Source: Dyadobacter sp. CY326
GTDB lineage: Bacteria > Bacteroidota > Bacteroidia > Cytophagales > Spirosomataceae
Direction: 5' to 3'
Assembly: GCF_021390515.1 (NCBI RefSeq)
Contig: NZ_JAJUXI010000010.1
Location: 124,001 to 188,000, forward strand
Length of the DNA stretch: 64,000 nucleotides
A model generated the notes under the pieces. The model did not search any database. It saw nothing but the letters and a program-made list of their open reading frames with translations, and had not been told where the DNA came from. Shown piece by piece: positions 53,517 to 63,302 of the stretch. How positions within the stretch are numbered: the first letter of the stretch is position 1; every line of letters begins with the position of its first letter. Made by a program: the position numbers and the translations under genes.

Positions 53517-53594
53517 TCTTTCAGGATTATCTTTTACGGGGTTAATCTCCACCATCTTTTCTCATAAGTAAATTCAATTTTTTTAATAACAATA

Positions 53595-56573
53595 ATGGCT
53601 AATAAGAACGGAATTATTGGGCTGACCATCGTGATCGCCCTGATTAGCGTCTATTATCTCTCTTTTACTTTTGTTTCAAGGAACATTAAAAGCAAGGCGG
53701 TTGCTTATGCAACTGACTCAAAAGGAGAAATAGATGTAGCAAAGAAACAACGCTATATCGACTCATTATGGCGTGAAGATGTCTATTTGGGACACACATT
53801 GCAAGAAGTAACCGAGCGCGAATTAAACCTTGGCCTTGACCTTCAAGGCGGGATGCACGTGGTAATGGAAGTTGCTCCGGGTGATATCTTGAAAGGAATG
53901 GCTGGCGGAAACGCGCGCAGCGTCGCTTTTCAAAATGCATTGAAAAAAGCGGGAGAAGATAAAACAGTAAGCAACAGCACTTTTGTCAATCGCTTTGCGG
54001 CTGCATATAAAGAAGCTGCTCCTAATTCGAGTTTGGCAGCACTTTTTGCAACAAGCTCGAACAGAGGTAAGATCAGCAGCAGTTCATCCGATGGGGATGT
54101 GATCAAAATGCTTAACACTGAGGTAAATAGTTCCATTGATCGTGCATTCCAGATCACTCAGGCGCGTATTGACAAATTTGGCGTAACAAACCCCAACATT
54201 CAGCGCTTGCCAGGCCAAAACCGTATTTTGGTTGAGCTTCCAGGCGTTGACAACCCTGAGCGTGTGCGTCGTTTGCTTTCTGGTGCCGCAAAACTTGAAT
54301 TTTCTGAGGTTTATTTGACCAACGAACTCGCTTCCGGATTGGACGGGTTGGGAAAATATCTTGCTAAACAGGAAGAAATTAAAAAAGCAACTTCAAAACC
54401 AACAGCAACCACTGCTGCGGCTTCAACGGATACAACGAAGAAAACAGACGGTGGCCTTGCTGCTCAGCTGGCACAAAAATCGGCTGATTCAACTGCAACG
54501 GATTCGTCAGCAATTGCTGCTCAAAGCGCTGCATTAACCAACTTGTTCGTCCCAATGCCGCAAGGATTGGGTGTTTTCCTGAAAGACACTGCACGCGCAA
54601 GCGAAATTTTGCGCCGCCCCGAAGTGAAAGCATTGTTCCCAGCTGACCTCGTTTTCATGTGGGACCGCAAAGGAACGGAAGGCGTTAATAACCAATTGAT
54701 CTTGCCATTGTATTTTATCAAAAAACAAAATGGCGAGCCAGCAATGGAAGGTGACGTGATCGTTGATGCAACACACGATTATGATGAACGTGGCCGTCCG
54801 GAAGTTACAATGCGTATGAACGGAGAAGGTGCTCGCAAATGGCGTTCATTGACTGCTCGCAGCGTTGGCCGTCCGGTTGCAATTATCATTGACAACCTGG
54901 TTTACACGGCTCCGACAGTGCAAGGAGAAATTCCAAATGGTAACTCTAGCATTACTGGAAGCTTTACAGTGGACGAGACAAAAGATATGTCCAATGTCTT
55001 GAAAGCCGGTAAATTGCCTGCTCCAACACACATCGTTGAGGAAGCAGTCGTGGGATCTTCACTAGGTGCTGAGGCGATTAATGATGGACTTATTTCATCA
55101 GCGGTTGGTTTGCTGATCGTGCTCATTTTCATGTTCGCATATTATAGCAAAGCGGGCTGGATCGCAGATATGGCGTTGTTGATCAATTTATTCTTCCTCT
55201 TGGGAATTATGGCTTCGCTGGGTGCGGTGCTTACGCTTTCGGGTATTGCGGGTATCGTGTTATCCATTGGTATGGCCGTGGATGCGAACGTGCTTATTTA
55301 TGAAGGCATCAAGGTCGAGCTCGAAGCGGGTAAACCTTTTGCACAGGCTGTAAGAGACGGTTTTAAACATTCGCTTACCGCCATTATTGACTCCAACGTA
55401 ACGACACTGTTGACGGGGATCATTCTTTATACATTGGGAACCGGACTTGTGCTTGGGTTTGCAACAACGCTGGTTCTTGGTTTGCTTACCTCGCTGTTCT
55501 GCGCGATTTTCATCACGCGGTTGTTTCTTGAGCAACAGATTAAGAGAGGAAAAGTCCTTCATTTTTATTCGGGCTTGACCAAAAACTGGTTTAAAGACAA
55601 TGACTTTGATTTCGTTTCGCAGCGCCGTCGTTTTTATATTATTTCTGCTATCATCATTGCAATCGGGATCGGATCATTCATTTTCAAAGGGTTCGGTTTA
55701 GGCATCGACTTTAAAGGTGGCCGTACTTATGTAGTTCGTTTTCAAGAATCTGTTGATGCAGATAATTTGAGAACCATTATGGATGAAGAACTGGGCTCAA
55801 CTACGGAGGTGAAAACTTTCGGTGGACAGGATCAGGTGAAAATCACAACGGCATATCTGATCGAAGAAACGACTCCGGACGCGGATCAAAAGGCTGAAAC
55901 GAAAATTTTGGCGGGTATTAAGAAGATTCCAAACAATCCGGCTTCAATTGTTAGCTCTAATAAAGTAGGGCCTACAATGGCAAATGACACGCTTTGGTCG
56001 GCTGTTTATGCGATTCTACTAGCACTGGCTGCCAACTTTGTGTACATCTTTATCCGTTTCAAAAGACTTGCTTTCAGTTATGGAGCGGTTGTGTCACTTG
56101 GACATGACGTGATCATCATCCTGGCTATTTTCTCATTGTTTAACGGATGGTTACCATGGTCATTGGATATCGACCAGGCTTTTATTGGTGCAATCCTTAC
56201 AATGATCGGTTATTCAATGAATGATACAGTTGTAATTTATGACCGTATCAGGGATTATTTGAAAGATGATAAAGCACGCGGACAAAGCTTGCCAACAGTA
56301 ATCAACAACGCATTGAATAGTACATTGAGCCGTACAGCTGTGACGGGTATCTCAGTAATCCTTGTTTTGATTGTTTTGATGATCTTCGGAGGAGCTGTAA
56401 TTCGCGGATTTACATTCTGTATGCTTCTTGGGGTTATCGTCGGAACATATTCGTCTCTGTTTGTAGCGGCCCCTATTGTGGTTGACTTACTGCAGCGAGA
56501 AAAGCTGAAAGAACCTGCGCTTGCTGTGGCAGAAACAACTACACCAATAGTAGGCAAAAAGATTAAAGCATAG
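53595..56573 (+). CDS. secDF: Fused protein translocase subunit SecDF
   Basis: 992 residues; SecD and SecF in one chain, usual in Bacteroidota. SecD part: first membrane helix (GIIGLTIVIALISVYYLSF), LNLGLDLQGGMHVVMEV, RIDKFGVTNPNIQRLPGQ, NGEGARKWRSLTARSVGRPVAI region, then five helices with GMAVDANVLIYEGIK. SecF part: GLGIDFKGGRTYVVRF, then helices with GYSMNDTVVIYDRIRDYL and NSTLSRTAVTG. A Gln/Ala/Thr-rich insert is at about 260-300. It uses the proton gradient to pull secreted proteins from SecYEG. SecA is at 34.6 kb. Confidence 0.96.
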   Translation: MANKNGIIGLTIVIALISVYYLSFTFVSRNIKSKAVAYATDSKGEIDVAKKQRYIDSLWREDVYLGHTLQEVTERELNLGLDLQGGMHVVMEVAPGDILKGMAGGNARSVAFQNALKKAGEDKTVSNSTFVNRFAAAYKEAAPNSSLAALFATSSNRGKISSSSSDGDVIKMLNTEVNSSIDRAFQITQARIDKFGVTNPNIQRLPGQNRILVELPGVDNPERVRRLLSGAAKLEFSEVYLTNELASGLDGLGKYLAKQEEIKKATSKPTATTAAASTDTTKKTDGGLAAQLAQKSADSTATDSSAIAAQSAALTNLFVPMPQGLGVFLKDTARASEILRRPEVKALFPADLVFMWDRKGTEGVNNQLILPLYFIKKQNGEPAMEGDVIVDATHDYDERGRPEVTMRMNGEGARKWRSLTARSVGRPVAIIIDNLVYTAPTVQGEIPNGNSSITGSFTVDETKDMSNVLKAGKLPAPTHIVEEAVVGSSLGAEAINDGLISSAVGLLIVLIFMFAYYSKAGWIADMALLINLFFLLGIMASLGAVLTLSGIAGIVLSIGMAVDANVLIYEGIKVELEAGKPFAQAVRDGFKHSLTAIIDSNVTTLLTGIILYTLGTGLVLGFATTLVLGLLTSLFCAIFITRLFLEQQIKRGKVLHFYSGLTKNWFKDNDFDFVSQRRRFYIISAIIIAIGIGSFIFKGFGLGIDFKGGRTYVVRFQESVDADNLRTIMDEELGSTTEVKTFGGQDQVKITTAYLIEETTPDADQKAETKILAGIKKIPNNPASIVSSNKVGPTMANDTLWSAVYAILLALAANFVYIFIRFKRLAFSYGAVVSLGHDVIIILAIFSLFNGWLPWSLDIDQAFIGAILTMIGYSMNDTVVIYDRIRDYLKDDKARGQSLPTVINNALNSTLSRTAVTGISVILVLIVLMIFGGAVIRGFTFCMLLGVIVGTYSSLFVAAPIVVDLLQREKLKEPALAVAETTTPIVGKKIKA

Positions 56574-56584
56574 GGATTTAGGAG

Positions 56585-56627
56585 AATAAAAAGGGGTCAA
56601 GTTTCGTACTTTTCCCCTTTTTATTTT
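56585..56627 (+). terminator. secDF terminator
   Basis: AATAAAAAGGGG (56585-56596) pairs with CCCCTTTTTATT (56614-56625), 17-base loop with an inner AAGT/ACTT pairing, then TT. Confidence 0.88.
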
Positions 56628-56699
56628 GTCTATATCTCCAAATGGCAAATTTTCTTTTTAGTTTTATACGATGTTATTATAACTACAACAAACGCGTTT

Positions 56700-58157
56700 A
56701 TGGCAAATCAATTATGGGTCAAAAAGCCTATTGACAAATTATTACTTGAATCAACGGGGGAGGGAAACCAATTAAAGCGTTCACTTAGTTCAACCAGTTT
56801 GGTTGCTTTGGGAATAGGCGCGATTATTGGAGCCGGTCTTTTCTCACTTACCGGAATTGCTGCTGCTGAACATTCCGGACCAGCAGTTACCATTTCATTT
56901 ATACTTGCAGCTTTGGGTTGTGGCTTTGCCGGCCTTTGTTACGCTGAGTTTGCTTCCATGATTCCCATTGCAGGAAGCGCTTACACTTACTCCTATGCCA
57001 CAATGGGAGAGTTTGTTGCCTGGATCATCGGTTGGGACCTTGTGTTGGAATATGCATTGGGAGCGGCAACCGTTTCCGTAAGCTGGTCACGTTATCTGCT
57101 TGAATTTTTAAGCAAATTTGACATTCATCTTCCTACCCAACTCGTTTGTTCGCCTTTTGAAGTTGTGAAATTGAGCAATGGAACGGTTATCGACAACGGA
57201 ATCATCAATTTGCCTGCCATATTCATTGTGTGCATGCTTTCGCTGCTTCTGATCAGAGGAACGCAAGGTTCTGCTTTTTTGAACAACTTCCTGGTTGTTT
57301 TGAAAGTAGCAGTTGTATTGATTTTCATTGCGCTGGGTTGGAGCCATATCGACCCACAGAATTATGTTCCTTACATCCCTGAAAACACAGGGAATTATGA
57401 AAACTTCGGCTGGACAGGAATCGCGACGGGTGCTGCGGTTGTATTCTTTGCATTCATCGGTTTTGACGCGGTTTCAACAGCAGCTCAGGAAGCCAAAAAT
57501 CCACAAAAAGGAATGCCAATCGGGATCTTGGGATCATTGGTCGTTTGTACAATCTTGTATGTGCTTTTTGCACACGTAATGACTGGTTTGGTAAAATATA
57601 CTGAATTCGCAAATGATGCCAAGCCAGCTGCAACGGCTTTTGCCAAAACAGGTTATGATTCGCTCCAAACTGCATTGATCATTGCAATTCTTGCGGGTTA
57701 CACTTCGGTAATGCTTGTGATGCTCTTAGGCCAAAGCCGTGTGTTCTATTCGATGAGCAGAGACGGACTTTTGCCGAAATTTTTCAGCGACGTGCATCCT
57801 AAATTTGCTACGCCATGGAAAACAAATCTATTCTTCATGGGCTTTGTAAGCATTTTTGCCGGACTTGTTCCAGTGAGTGATTTGGGGCATATGGTGAGCA
57901 TCGGGACACTTTTTGCATTCTGCCTTGTATGCGTGGGCGTATGGATGCTTCGCGTGAAAAGACCTGATCTGCAACGCTCTTTCCGCACACCATTGGTTCC
58001 GTTCGTGCCAATTATGGGAATCGTAGTTTGTCTTTATTTAATGTATTCCCTGCCGGTTGAAAGCTGGTATCGACTTGCGATCTGGCTTGCAATCGGACTG
58101 GCAGTTTACTTCGGTTACGGTAAGAAAAACAGTAAAATTGGAAGAGAAGGCGCATAA
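56700..58157 (+). CDS. APC superfamily amino acid permease (CAT-like)
   Basis: 485 residues with 12 or so membrane helices. The first helix has the APC unwound-helix motif GIGAIIGAGLFSLTG; then GPAVTISFILAALGCGFAGL, YTYSYATMGEFVAWIIGWDL and FFAFIGFDAVSTAAQEAKNP, as in cationic amino acid transporter-like bacterial permeases. Imports amino acids at the inner membrane; specificity not decidable. Monocistronic between terminators. Confidence 0.9.
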   Translation: MANQLWVKKPIDKLLLESTGEGNQLKRSLSSTSLVALGIGAIIGAGLFSLTGIAAAEHSGPAVTISFILAALGCGFAGLCYAEFASMIPIAGSAYTYSYATMGEFVAWIIGWDLVLEYALGAATVSVSWSRYLLEFLSKFDIHLPTQLVCSPFEVVKLSNGTVIDNGIINLPAIFIVCMLSLLLIRGTQGSAFLNNFLVVLKVAVVLIFIALGWSHIDPQNYVPYIPENTGNYENFGWTGIATGAAVVFFAFIGFDAVSTAAQEAKNPQKGMPIGILGSLVVCTILYVLFAHVMTGLVKYTEFANDAKPAATAFAKTGYDSLQTALIIAILAGYTSVMLVMLLGQSRVFYSMSRDGLLPKFFSDVHPKFATPWKTNLFFMGFVSIFAGLVPVSDLGHMVSIGTLFAFCLVCVGVWMLRVKRPDLQRSFRTPLVPFVPIMGIVVCLYLMYSLPVESWYRLAIWLAIGLAVYFGYGKKNSKIGREGA

Positions 58158-58181
58158 AATAACGCACTTCGAAATCATAGT

Positions 58182-58219
58182 AAAGGCCCTGCTTTCTCAT
58201 CGAGAGCAGGGCCTTTTTT
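58182..58219. terminator. Bidirectional terminator between permease and lhgO genes
   Basis: AAAGGCCCTGCT (58182-58193) pairs with AGCAGGGCCTTT (58205-58216), then T-run; the A-run and stem also fit the minus-strand gene ending at 58234. Confidence 0.9.
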
Positions 58220-58233
58220 AATGTCAATCCAAA

Positions 58234-59433
58234 CTATATTCTTGCTAAAACCCTTTCAGAAACGGTCTGCCCAATGGACAATGAGGATGTTGCTGCTGGC
58301 GAAGGCGCATTGCAGACATTGATTGCATTCTTGTTTTCGATAATTGAGAAATCGTCCAGCAATCCGCCGTCGTAATCGCAGGCTTGCGCCCTAACTCCTG
58401 CTCCGCCTGGGATCAGATCGTCGCTTTGGATTTCAGGAATCAGGCCTTGCAATGCTTTTGTAAATGCAGCTTTTGAGAATGATCGGTAATATTCACCCAT
58501 GCCCGTTTTCCAATATTTCAAAGCCACTTTTCTGAATCCCGGCCATGCAAGCGACTCCATTAGTTCAGGAAAATTGAAATCCAGTTTGTCGTAACCCTCA
58601 CGGCGGAACGCAAACACAGCATTAGGTCCGGCTTCCACGCCGCCTTCGATCATACGCGTAAAATGCACGCCCAGGAACGGGAAATTCGGATCTGGAACGG
58701 GGTAAATCAGGTTTTTGACCAGATAATGTTTTTCAGGCTTAATCTTATAATATTCGCCGCGAAATGGAATGATTCTCACCTTAATGTCATCGGGCTGAGT
58801 CAATTGCGCAACCTTATCAGAATACAAACCTGCACAGTTGACAATCAGTTTCGTTTCAAATATTTTACCCGAAGCCGACACGACTTCGGAATGCGTGTTG
58901 CGATTTTTAATGTCAATGACCTTCTCTCCAAAACGTATTTCCCCATCAAGCTTTTGCAGACATTCGGCATATTTCTCCGAAACAGCTTTATAATCAATAA
59001 TCCCTGTATAAGGCACCCAAATCCCTTCCAAACCCTTCACATGCGGCTCGATCTCACGTATTTCGGCTTGCGAGATCATTCTGTTTTTTACCAGACCATG
59101 CTGGATTCCACGTTCAAAAAGGCTTCTAAGCAGAGGCTTTTGTTCTTCACTTGTTGCGACCACGATTTTCCCGCACAAGTCATAATGAACGCCTTCCCGA
59201 TTGCAAAAGTCGATCAGCATTTGATATCCGCGAATGCAGTTTGTGGCTTTCAGGCTGCCCGGTTTGTAATAAAGTCCGGAATGAATCACGCCGCTGTTGT
59301 GGCCAGTCTGATGTTTGGCAACCTCATTTTCTTTTTCCAGAAGCAAGAGTTTCAATGCGGGTTTCTGCTCCTTAATTCTGAGCGCCGTGGCCAGGCCGAC
59401 TATGCCTCCGCCAATAATCGTAATGTCGTACAT
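58234..59433 (-). CDS. lhgO: L-2-hydroxyglutarate oxidase
   Basis: 399 residues. FAD Rossmann motif IIGGGIVGLATALRI at 6-20, then HQTGHNSGVIHSGLYYKPGS, the LhgO hallmark, and the C-terminal GAGVRAQACDYDGGLLDDF. It oxidises L-2-hydroxyglutarate to 2-oxoglutarate, a metabolite-repair or respiratory-chain-linked role. It starts 30 bases after anmK on the same strand. Confidence 0.93.
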   Translation of the reverse strand: MYDITIIGGGIVGLATALRIKEQKPALKLLLLEKENEVAKHQTGHNSGVIHSGLYYKPGSLKATNCIRGYQMLIDFCNREGVHYDLCGKIVVATSEEQKPLLRSLFERGIQHGLVKNRMISQAEIREIEPHVKGLEGIWVPYTGIIDYKAVSEKYAECLQKLDGEIRFGEKVIDIKNRNTHSEVVSASGKIFETKLIVNCAGLYSDKVAQLTQPDDIKVRIIPFRGEYYKIKPEKHYLVKNLIYPVPDPNFPFLGVHFTRMIEGGVEAGPNAVFAFRREGYDKLDFNFPELMESLAWPGFRKVALKYWKTGMGEYYRSFSKAAFTKALQGLIPEIQSDDLIPGGAGVRAQACDYDGGLLDDFSIIENKNAINVCNAPSPAATSSLSIGQTVSERVLARI

Positions 59434-59463
59434 GATCTCTTAATTACTTTATATATGCTCCGG

Positions 59464-60657
59464 TTAGCCAGGAAATGAAATTTTCCCCATTGAAACACCC
59501 GGAACGCCTTCTTTTTCTCCGAAATGCATTTCTTGACCCGCAACAGCTTCATTGGCTAAAACAGCAAATAAAACGGCCTCTTTCGCGTCACCGGAAATCC
59601 CGAGCTCATCTATTTTCATAACCGGACGACTCAATGCTTCCGAAATGCCCTTCACCAAAGTCGGATTATGCGCGCCGCCGCCGCTTGTATAAATAGAATA
59701 AGAAGCGTCGGGAACCATAATGCTCTTGATGGCGTCCGCAATCGTTTCCGCGCTGAGCTGGGTCAATGTCGCGATGATGTCGTTTCTTGAAAGCGAAACA
59801 AGCCTGCATTGTTGAATGGCTGATTCGACATAATCAAAATTGAAAACTTCGGGTCCGGTCGTTTTAGGAAAAGGTGCTTTGAAGAATGGAAACGATTTTA
59901 ATGCCTGTAATAATGTTTCATTCACTGTCCCGCTGGCCGCAATTGCGCCTTTGTCGTCGTAAGGTTTGTGAAAAAAGCGCTTTGTGTAAGCATCCAGAAG
60001 CGTGTTTCCCGGCCCTGTGTCAGTTGTGAAAATCGCGTTCGTATCAAGGTTTCCGGGTAAAAAAGTGAAATTAGCAATGCCACCCATATTCAATAAGACC
60101 CGGTTTTCGCCCTTTTTGGAAAACAAAAAATGATCACCGTAAACCGCCAGTGGAGCACCTTCGCCGCCTGCTGCAATGTGCTTTTGTCTGAAATCGCTTA
60201 GCGTTGTAATCCCCGTTGTCATGGCAATGTGATCGCCGTCGCCAATCTGCAATGTTGCATTAGGAAAGCCCGGAATTTTGTGTTGCTTTTTTGGAGCGTG
60301 AAAAACGGTTTGTCCGTGGCTTGCAATCAAATCAATGTATTCTGGAGAAATGTCCCAGGCCTGCAAACTTTCCAGAATCATTTTGCCGTGCGTTGATCCA
60401 ATGTAGGGATTGAGCAAACAAAGCTGCTGAAAGTCGATCTGCCTTTTGGCAAATATTTGCAGAATTTCGTTTCGGAAATCGTCCGTGTAGGGAACGGTTG
60501 TAAAATATTCCAGATCAAGGACGGTCTCGGTTCCGCTGCCTTCAATCTGACAAACCGCAATATCCAATCCGTCGAGTGACGTTCCTGACATGAGACCAAT
60601 GATGCGGCGGGACTTCTTGCCTGACAGCTCGTAGAGGTGCTCGATATGCTTTTTCAT
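59464..60657 (-). CDS. anmK: Anhydro-N-acetylmuramic acid kinase
   Basis: 397 residues of the ASKHA fold. IIGLMSGTSLDGLDIA (ATP site), LIASHGQTVFHAP, LLNMGGIANFTFLPG and TDTGPGNTLLDA are the AnmK motifs in order. It opens and phosphorylates anhydroMurNAc from peptidoglycan turnover; the kinase at 44.4 kb may handle GlcNAc or MurNAc. murQ is not in the window. Upstream of lhgO in one operon. Confidence 0.95.
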   Translation of the reverse strand: MKKHIEHLYELSGKKSRRIIGLMSGTSLDGLDIAVCQIEGSGTETVLDLEYFTTVPYTDDFRNEILQIFAKRQIDFQQLCLLNPYIGSTHGKMILESLQAWDISPEYIDLIASHGQTVFHAPKKQHKIPGFPNATLQIGDGDHIAMTTGITTLSDFRQKHIAAGGEGAPLAVYGDHFLFSKKGENRVLLNMGGIANFTFLPGNLDTNAIFTTDTGPGNTLLDAYTKRFFHKPYDDKGAIAASGTVNETLLQALKSFPFFKAPFPKTTGPEVFNFDYVESAIQQCRLVSLSRNDIIATLTQLSAETIADAIKSIMVPDASYSIYTSGGGAHNPTLVKGISEALSRPVMKIDELGISGDAKEAVLFAVLANEAVAGQEMHFGEKEGVPGVSMGKISFPG

Positions 60658-60675
60658 AGGGCGGGATACGTAAAA

Positions 60676-60733
60676 AAGGAAGTCAAGCGCTAAACTTAGT
60701 GCCTTATCGGCAACGCCTAGTCTTGACTTCCTT
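60676..60733 (-). terminator. Large structured terminator after the RicT-like gene
   Basis: AAGGAAGTCAAG (60676-60687) pairs with CTTGACTTCCTT (60722-60733), 12 bp. On the minus strand a T-run follows. The 34-base apical part can fold further (GCC/GGC), longer than an ordinary terminator loop. Confidence 0.7.
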
Positions 60734-60756
60734 CCAGTTTAATAATTTATTAGATT

Positions 60757-61950
60757 TTAATCAGTTTTCTGGGGCGAAGAAGCCTGCGGTTTATTGGCAT
60801 TGTTCTTGTTTTTCCCAGATCTGCTTTTTTTCTTTTTCTTCTTCTTTTGCTCCTCGCTGTATTTTTTATCGAGGTTTTCGAGGTCGCTGTTGATTTTTCC
60901 AGGAGCTCTGTCAAGTGATTTTTCGGCCTGAGGCGTCAGAATTTCAAGTGACTCGGGAATGATGTCTTTCTTGTTCAGTTCCATGATTTCCATCACTTTA
61001 CTAATCGCCACCGGATACCAGTTTGTGTCCTTATCGAAACCAAACCACATGATCTTCTTGAAAATATCCGTTTTTTGCAAAAACGCATTTCCCTTTTTGG
61101 TCTTCAACGGCGCATCCACAGTCGGAATGTCCCGCAAAGCGTCAATGTAAGTTTCGAGCTCGTAATTCAAGCAGCATTTTAAGCGACCGCATTGCCCGGA
61201 AAGCTTTGCTGGATTCAGCGAAAGGTTTTGGTAACGCGCTGCTGCGGTTGAAATGTTCTTGAAATCAGTCAGCCAGGTTGAGCAGCACAATTCACGGCCG
61301 CAAGAGCCAAGTCCGCCCAAACGGCTCGCTTCCTGACGCAGGCTAATTTGCCGCATTTCAATCCTAACCTTGAATTCCGAAGCCAGTGACTTAATCAGCT
61401 CGCGGAAATCGACGCGTTCTTCCGAAGAATAATAAAACGTCGTCTTGGTGTTATCAGACTGAAATTCGACGTCAGAAAGCTTCATATTGAGCTTCATCTC
61501 ACGAATGATCTCGCGCGTCCGGTAAAGCGTTGGCATTTCCCGTGCCATTGCCTGCGTGTGCTTATCGAGATCTTTCTCTGTTGCAATGCGGTAAAGCACA
61601 TGCATGTCATCATTGATAACCACTCCTTTACGCTTCATTTGCAGCCTTACGAGCTCGCCTTGTAAAGAAACAGTCCCGATATGCTGGCCAGAAGCCATTT
61701 CACACACCACATAGTCGCCGGTGATAAATTCCAGCTGATTTATATTTCTAAAATATTCTTTTCTTCCTCCTTTAAATTTGACTTCTACGACATCAAAACG
61801 CTGGCTAACAGGCACATCCATGTGGCTCAACCAATCGTAGACATTCATTTTATTACACCCGCCTGTTCCGCAGGTGCCACTACTTCCGCATCCGGAGACA
61901 GCCGATCCATTAGAACCGCATCCCCCGGATGAACATGATCCACATCCCAT
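60757..61950 (-). CDS. PSP1 domain protein, RicT/YaaT-like
   Basis: 397 residues. N-terminal 34 residues are Gly/Ser/Cys-rich with six cysteines (3, 6, 11, 21, 27, 32). The PSP1 domain follows with GLGSCGRELCCSTWLTDF and LSGQCGRLKCCLNYELETY, whose cysteines in Bacillus YaaT (RicT) help hold [4Fe-4S] clusters with RicA/RicF. The C-terminus is a low-complexity Lys-rich tail (KKYSEEQKKKKKKKS). Bacillus RicT affects mRNA processing by RNase Y; a role here is inference. It begins 14 bases after purD. Confidence 0.88.
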   Translation of the reverse strand: MGCGSCSSGGCGSNGSAVSGCGSSGTCGTGGCNKMNVYDWLSHMDVPVSQRFDVVEVKFKGGRKEYFRNINQLEFITGDYVVCEMASGQHIGTVSLQGELVRLQMKRKGVVINDDMHVLYRIATEKDLDKHTQAMAREMPTLYRTREIIREMKLNMKLSDVEFQSDNTKTTFYYSSEERVDFRELIKSLASEFKVRIEMRQISLRQEASRLGGLGSCGRELCCSTWLTDFKNISTAAARYQNLSLNPAKLSGQCGRLKCCLNYELETYIDALRDIPTVDAPLKTKKGNAFLQKTDIFKKIMWFGFDKDTNWYPVAISKVMEIMELNKKDIIPESLEILTPQAEKSLDRAPGKINSDLENLDKKYSEEQKKKKKKKSRSGKNKNNANKPQASSPQKTD

Positions 61951-61964
61951 AATTACTCATATCT

Positions 61965-63254
61965 TCAATCGTTATAACGTATTAAATCCACACCGATATC
62001 GTGTCTGAAATACTTCCCTTCGAACTGCACAGCCTGGGCTGCACGCTGCGATTTATGAACCGCATTTTCGAGGGAATTGGCGAGGCCAGTAAGTGCCATC
62101 ACCCTTCCTCCATTCGTCACGACTTCGGTGTTTCCATTAAAAGTAGTTCCTGCGTGGTATAAAAACACATCTTCTACTTTTTGGCTGCCGGAAATTACCT
62201 TTCCTTTTTCATAATCTCCTGGATAACCTCCTGACACAACCACGGTCGTCACGGCCACCTGCGGGGAAATTTGCAAATCAAAATCATTCAAAGTCCCCTT
62301 CGCCGTCGAGGCCATGAGCATAGCAAAATCTGACTGTATTCTCGGAATGACAACTTCTGTCTCCGGATCGCCCATTCTTACATTGTACTCGATCACAAAG
62401 GGCTCGCCTTTAATGTTCATCAAGCCAATGAAAATGAAACCTACATATTTGATTCCTTCACTTTTTAAGCCGTTTAAAGTAGGCTTAACCACTTTCTCAT
62501 CCACTTTTTTCAAAAAATTGGCATCAGCAAATGCAACTGGCGACACAGCACCCATTCCGCCTGTATTGAGCCCTGTGTCGTTTTCGCCGATGCGTTTGTA
62601 ATCCTTTGCTTCGGGCAAAATTTTATAATGCTCTCCATCAGAAAGAACAAAAACGGATAATTCTATCCCTTTCAGGAATTGCTCAACCACAACTTTGTTC
62701 CCAGCATCGCCGAATTTGTGATCCACAAGCATTTCTCTGAAAGCTGTTTCTGCTTCTGAATGCTTCTCAGCGATGATTACGCCTTTTCCGGCAGCAAGAC
62801 CATCTGCTTTTAAAACAATGGGAAGCGGCAAAGTTTCCAGATATTCCGCGCCGATTTCCAGTGTTTCAATTGTAAAGGTTCTGGAAGATGCAGTAGGGAT
62901 TCCGTATTTCTGCATGAATTGTTTCGAAAAATCCTTGCTTCCTTCCAGTTGCGCGCCTGCTTTATTGGGCCCGATTACTTTAATTTTTGATAAATCTTCT
63001 CTTGATTCAAAATAATCAACAATCCCATTCACCAACGGCTCTTCCGGGCCAACGATGACCAATTCAATATTATTTGCCAAAACCGCACCGGCAATGGCAT
63101 CAAAATCATTATAAGATATAGAGAGGTTCGTTGCAACACCCGCAGTTCCTGCATTGCCAGGCGCTACAAATAAGGTATCACAAAGAGGGCTTTGGGCTAT
63201 TTTCCAGGCAAAGGCATGCTCTCTTCCGCCTGATCCCAATATAAGTATGTTCAT
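61965..63254 (-). CDS. purD: Phosphoribosylamine-glycine ligase
   Basis: 429 residues of the ATP-grasp fold. MNILILGSGGREHAFAWK at the N-terminus, VIVGPEEPLVNGIVD, LKADGLAAGKGVIIAE (ATP loop), GGMGAVSPV and YNVRMGDPETEVV (metal ligands). It makes GAR in purine synthesis, a partner pathway step to PurB at 12.5 kb. Co-oriented with the RicT-like gene (14-base gap) and recQ (48-base gap). Confidence 0.96.
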   Translation of the reverse strand: MNILILGSGGREHAFAWKIAQSPLCDTLFVAPGNAGTAGVATNLSISYNDFDAIAGAVLANNIELVIVGPEEPLVNGIVDYFESREDLSKIKVIGPNKAGAQLEGSKDFSKQFMQKYGIPTASSRTFTIETLEIGAEYLETLPLPIVLKADGLAAGKGVIIAEKHSEAETAFREMLVDHKFGDAGNKVVVEQFLKGIELSVFVLSDGEHYKILPEAKDYKRIGENDTGLNTGGMGAVSPVAFADANFLKKVDEKVVKPTLNGLKSEGIKYVGFIFIGLMNIKGEPFVIEYNVRMGDPETEVVIPRIQSDFAMLMASTAKGTLNDFDLQISPQVAVTTVVVSGGYPGDYEKGKVISGSQKVEDVFLYHAGTTFNGNTEVVTNGGRVMALTGLANSLENAVHKSQRAAQAVQFEGKYFRHDIGVDLIRYND

Positions 63255-63302
63255 AAATGGTAAATTGGTTCACTAACACTGATAACAAGTTTTTCCGGAA
63301 TG

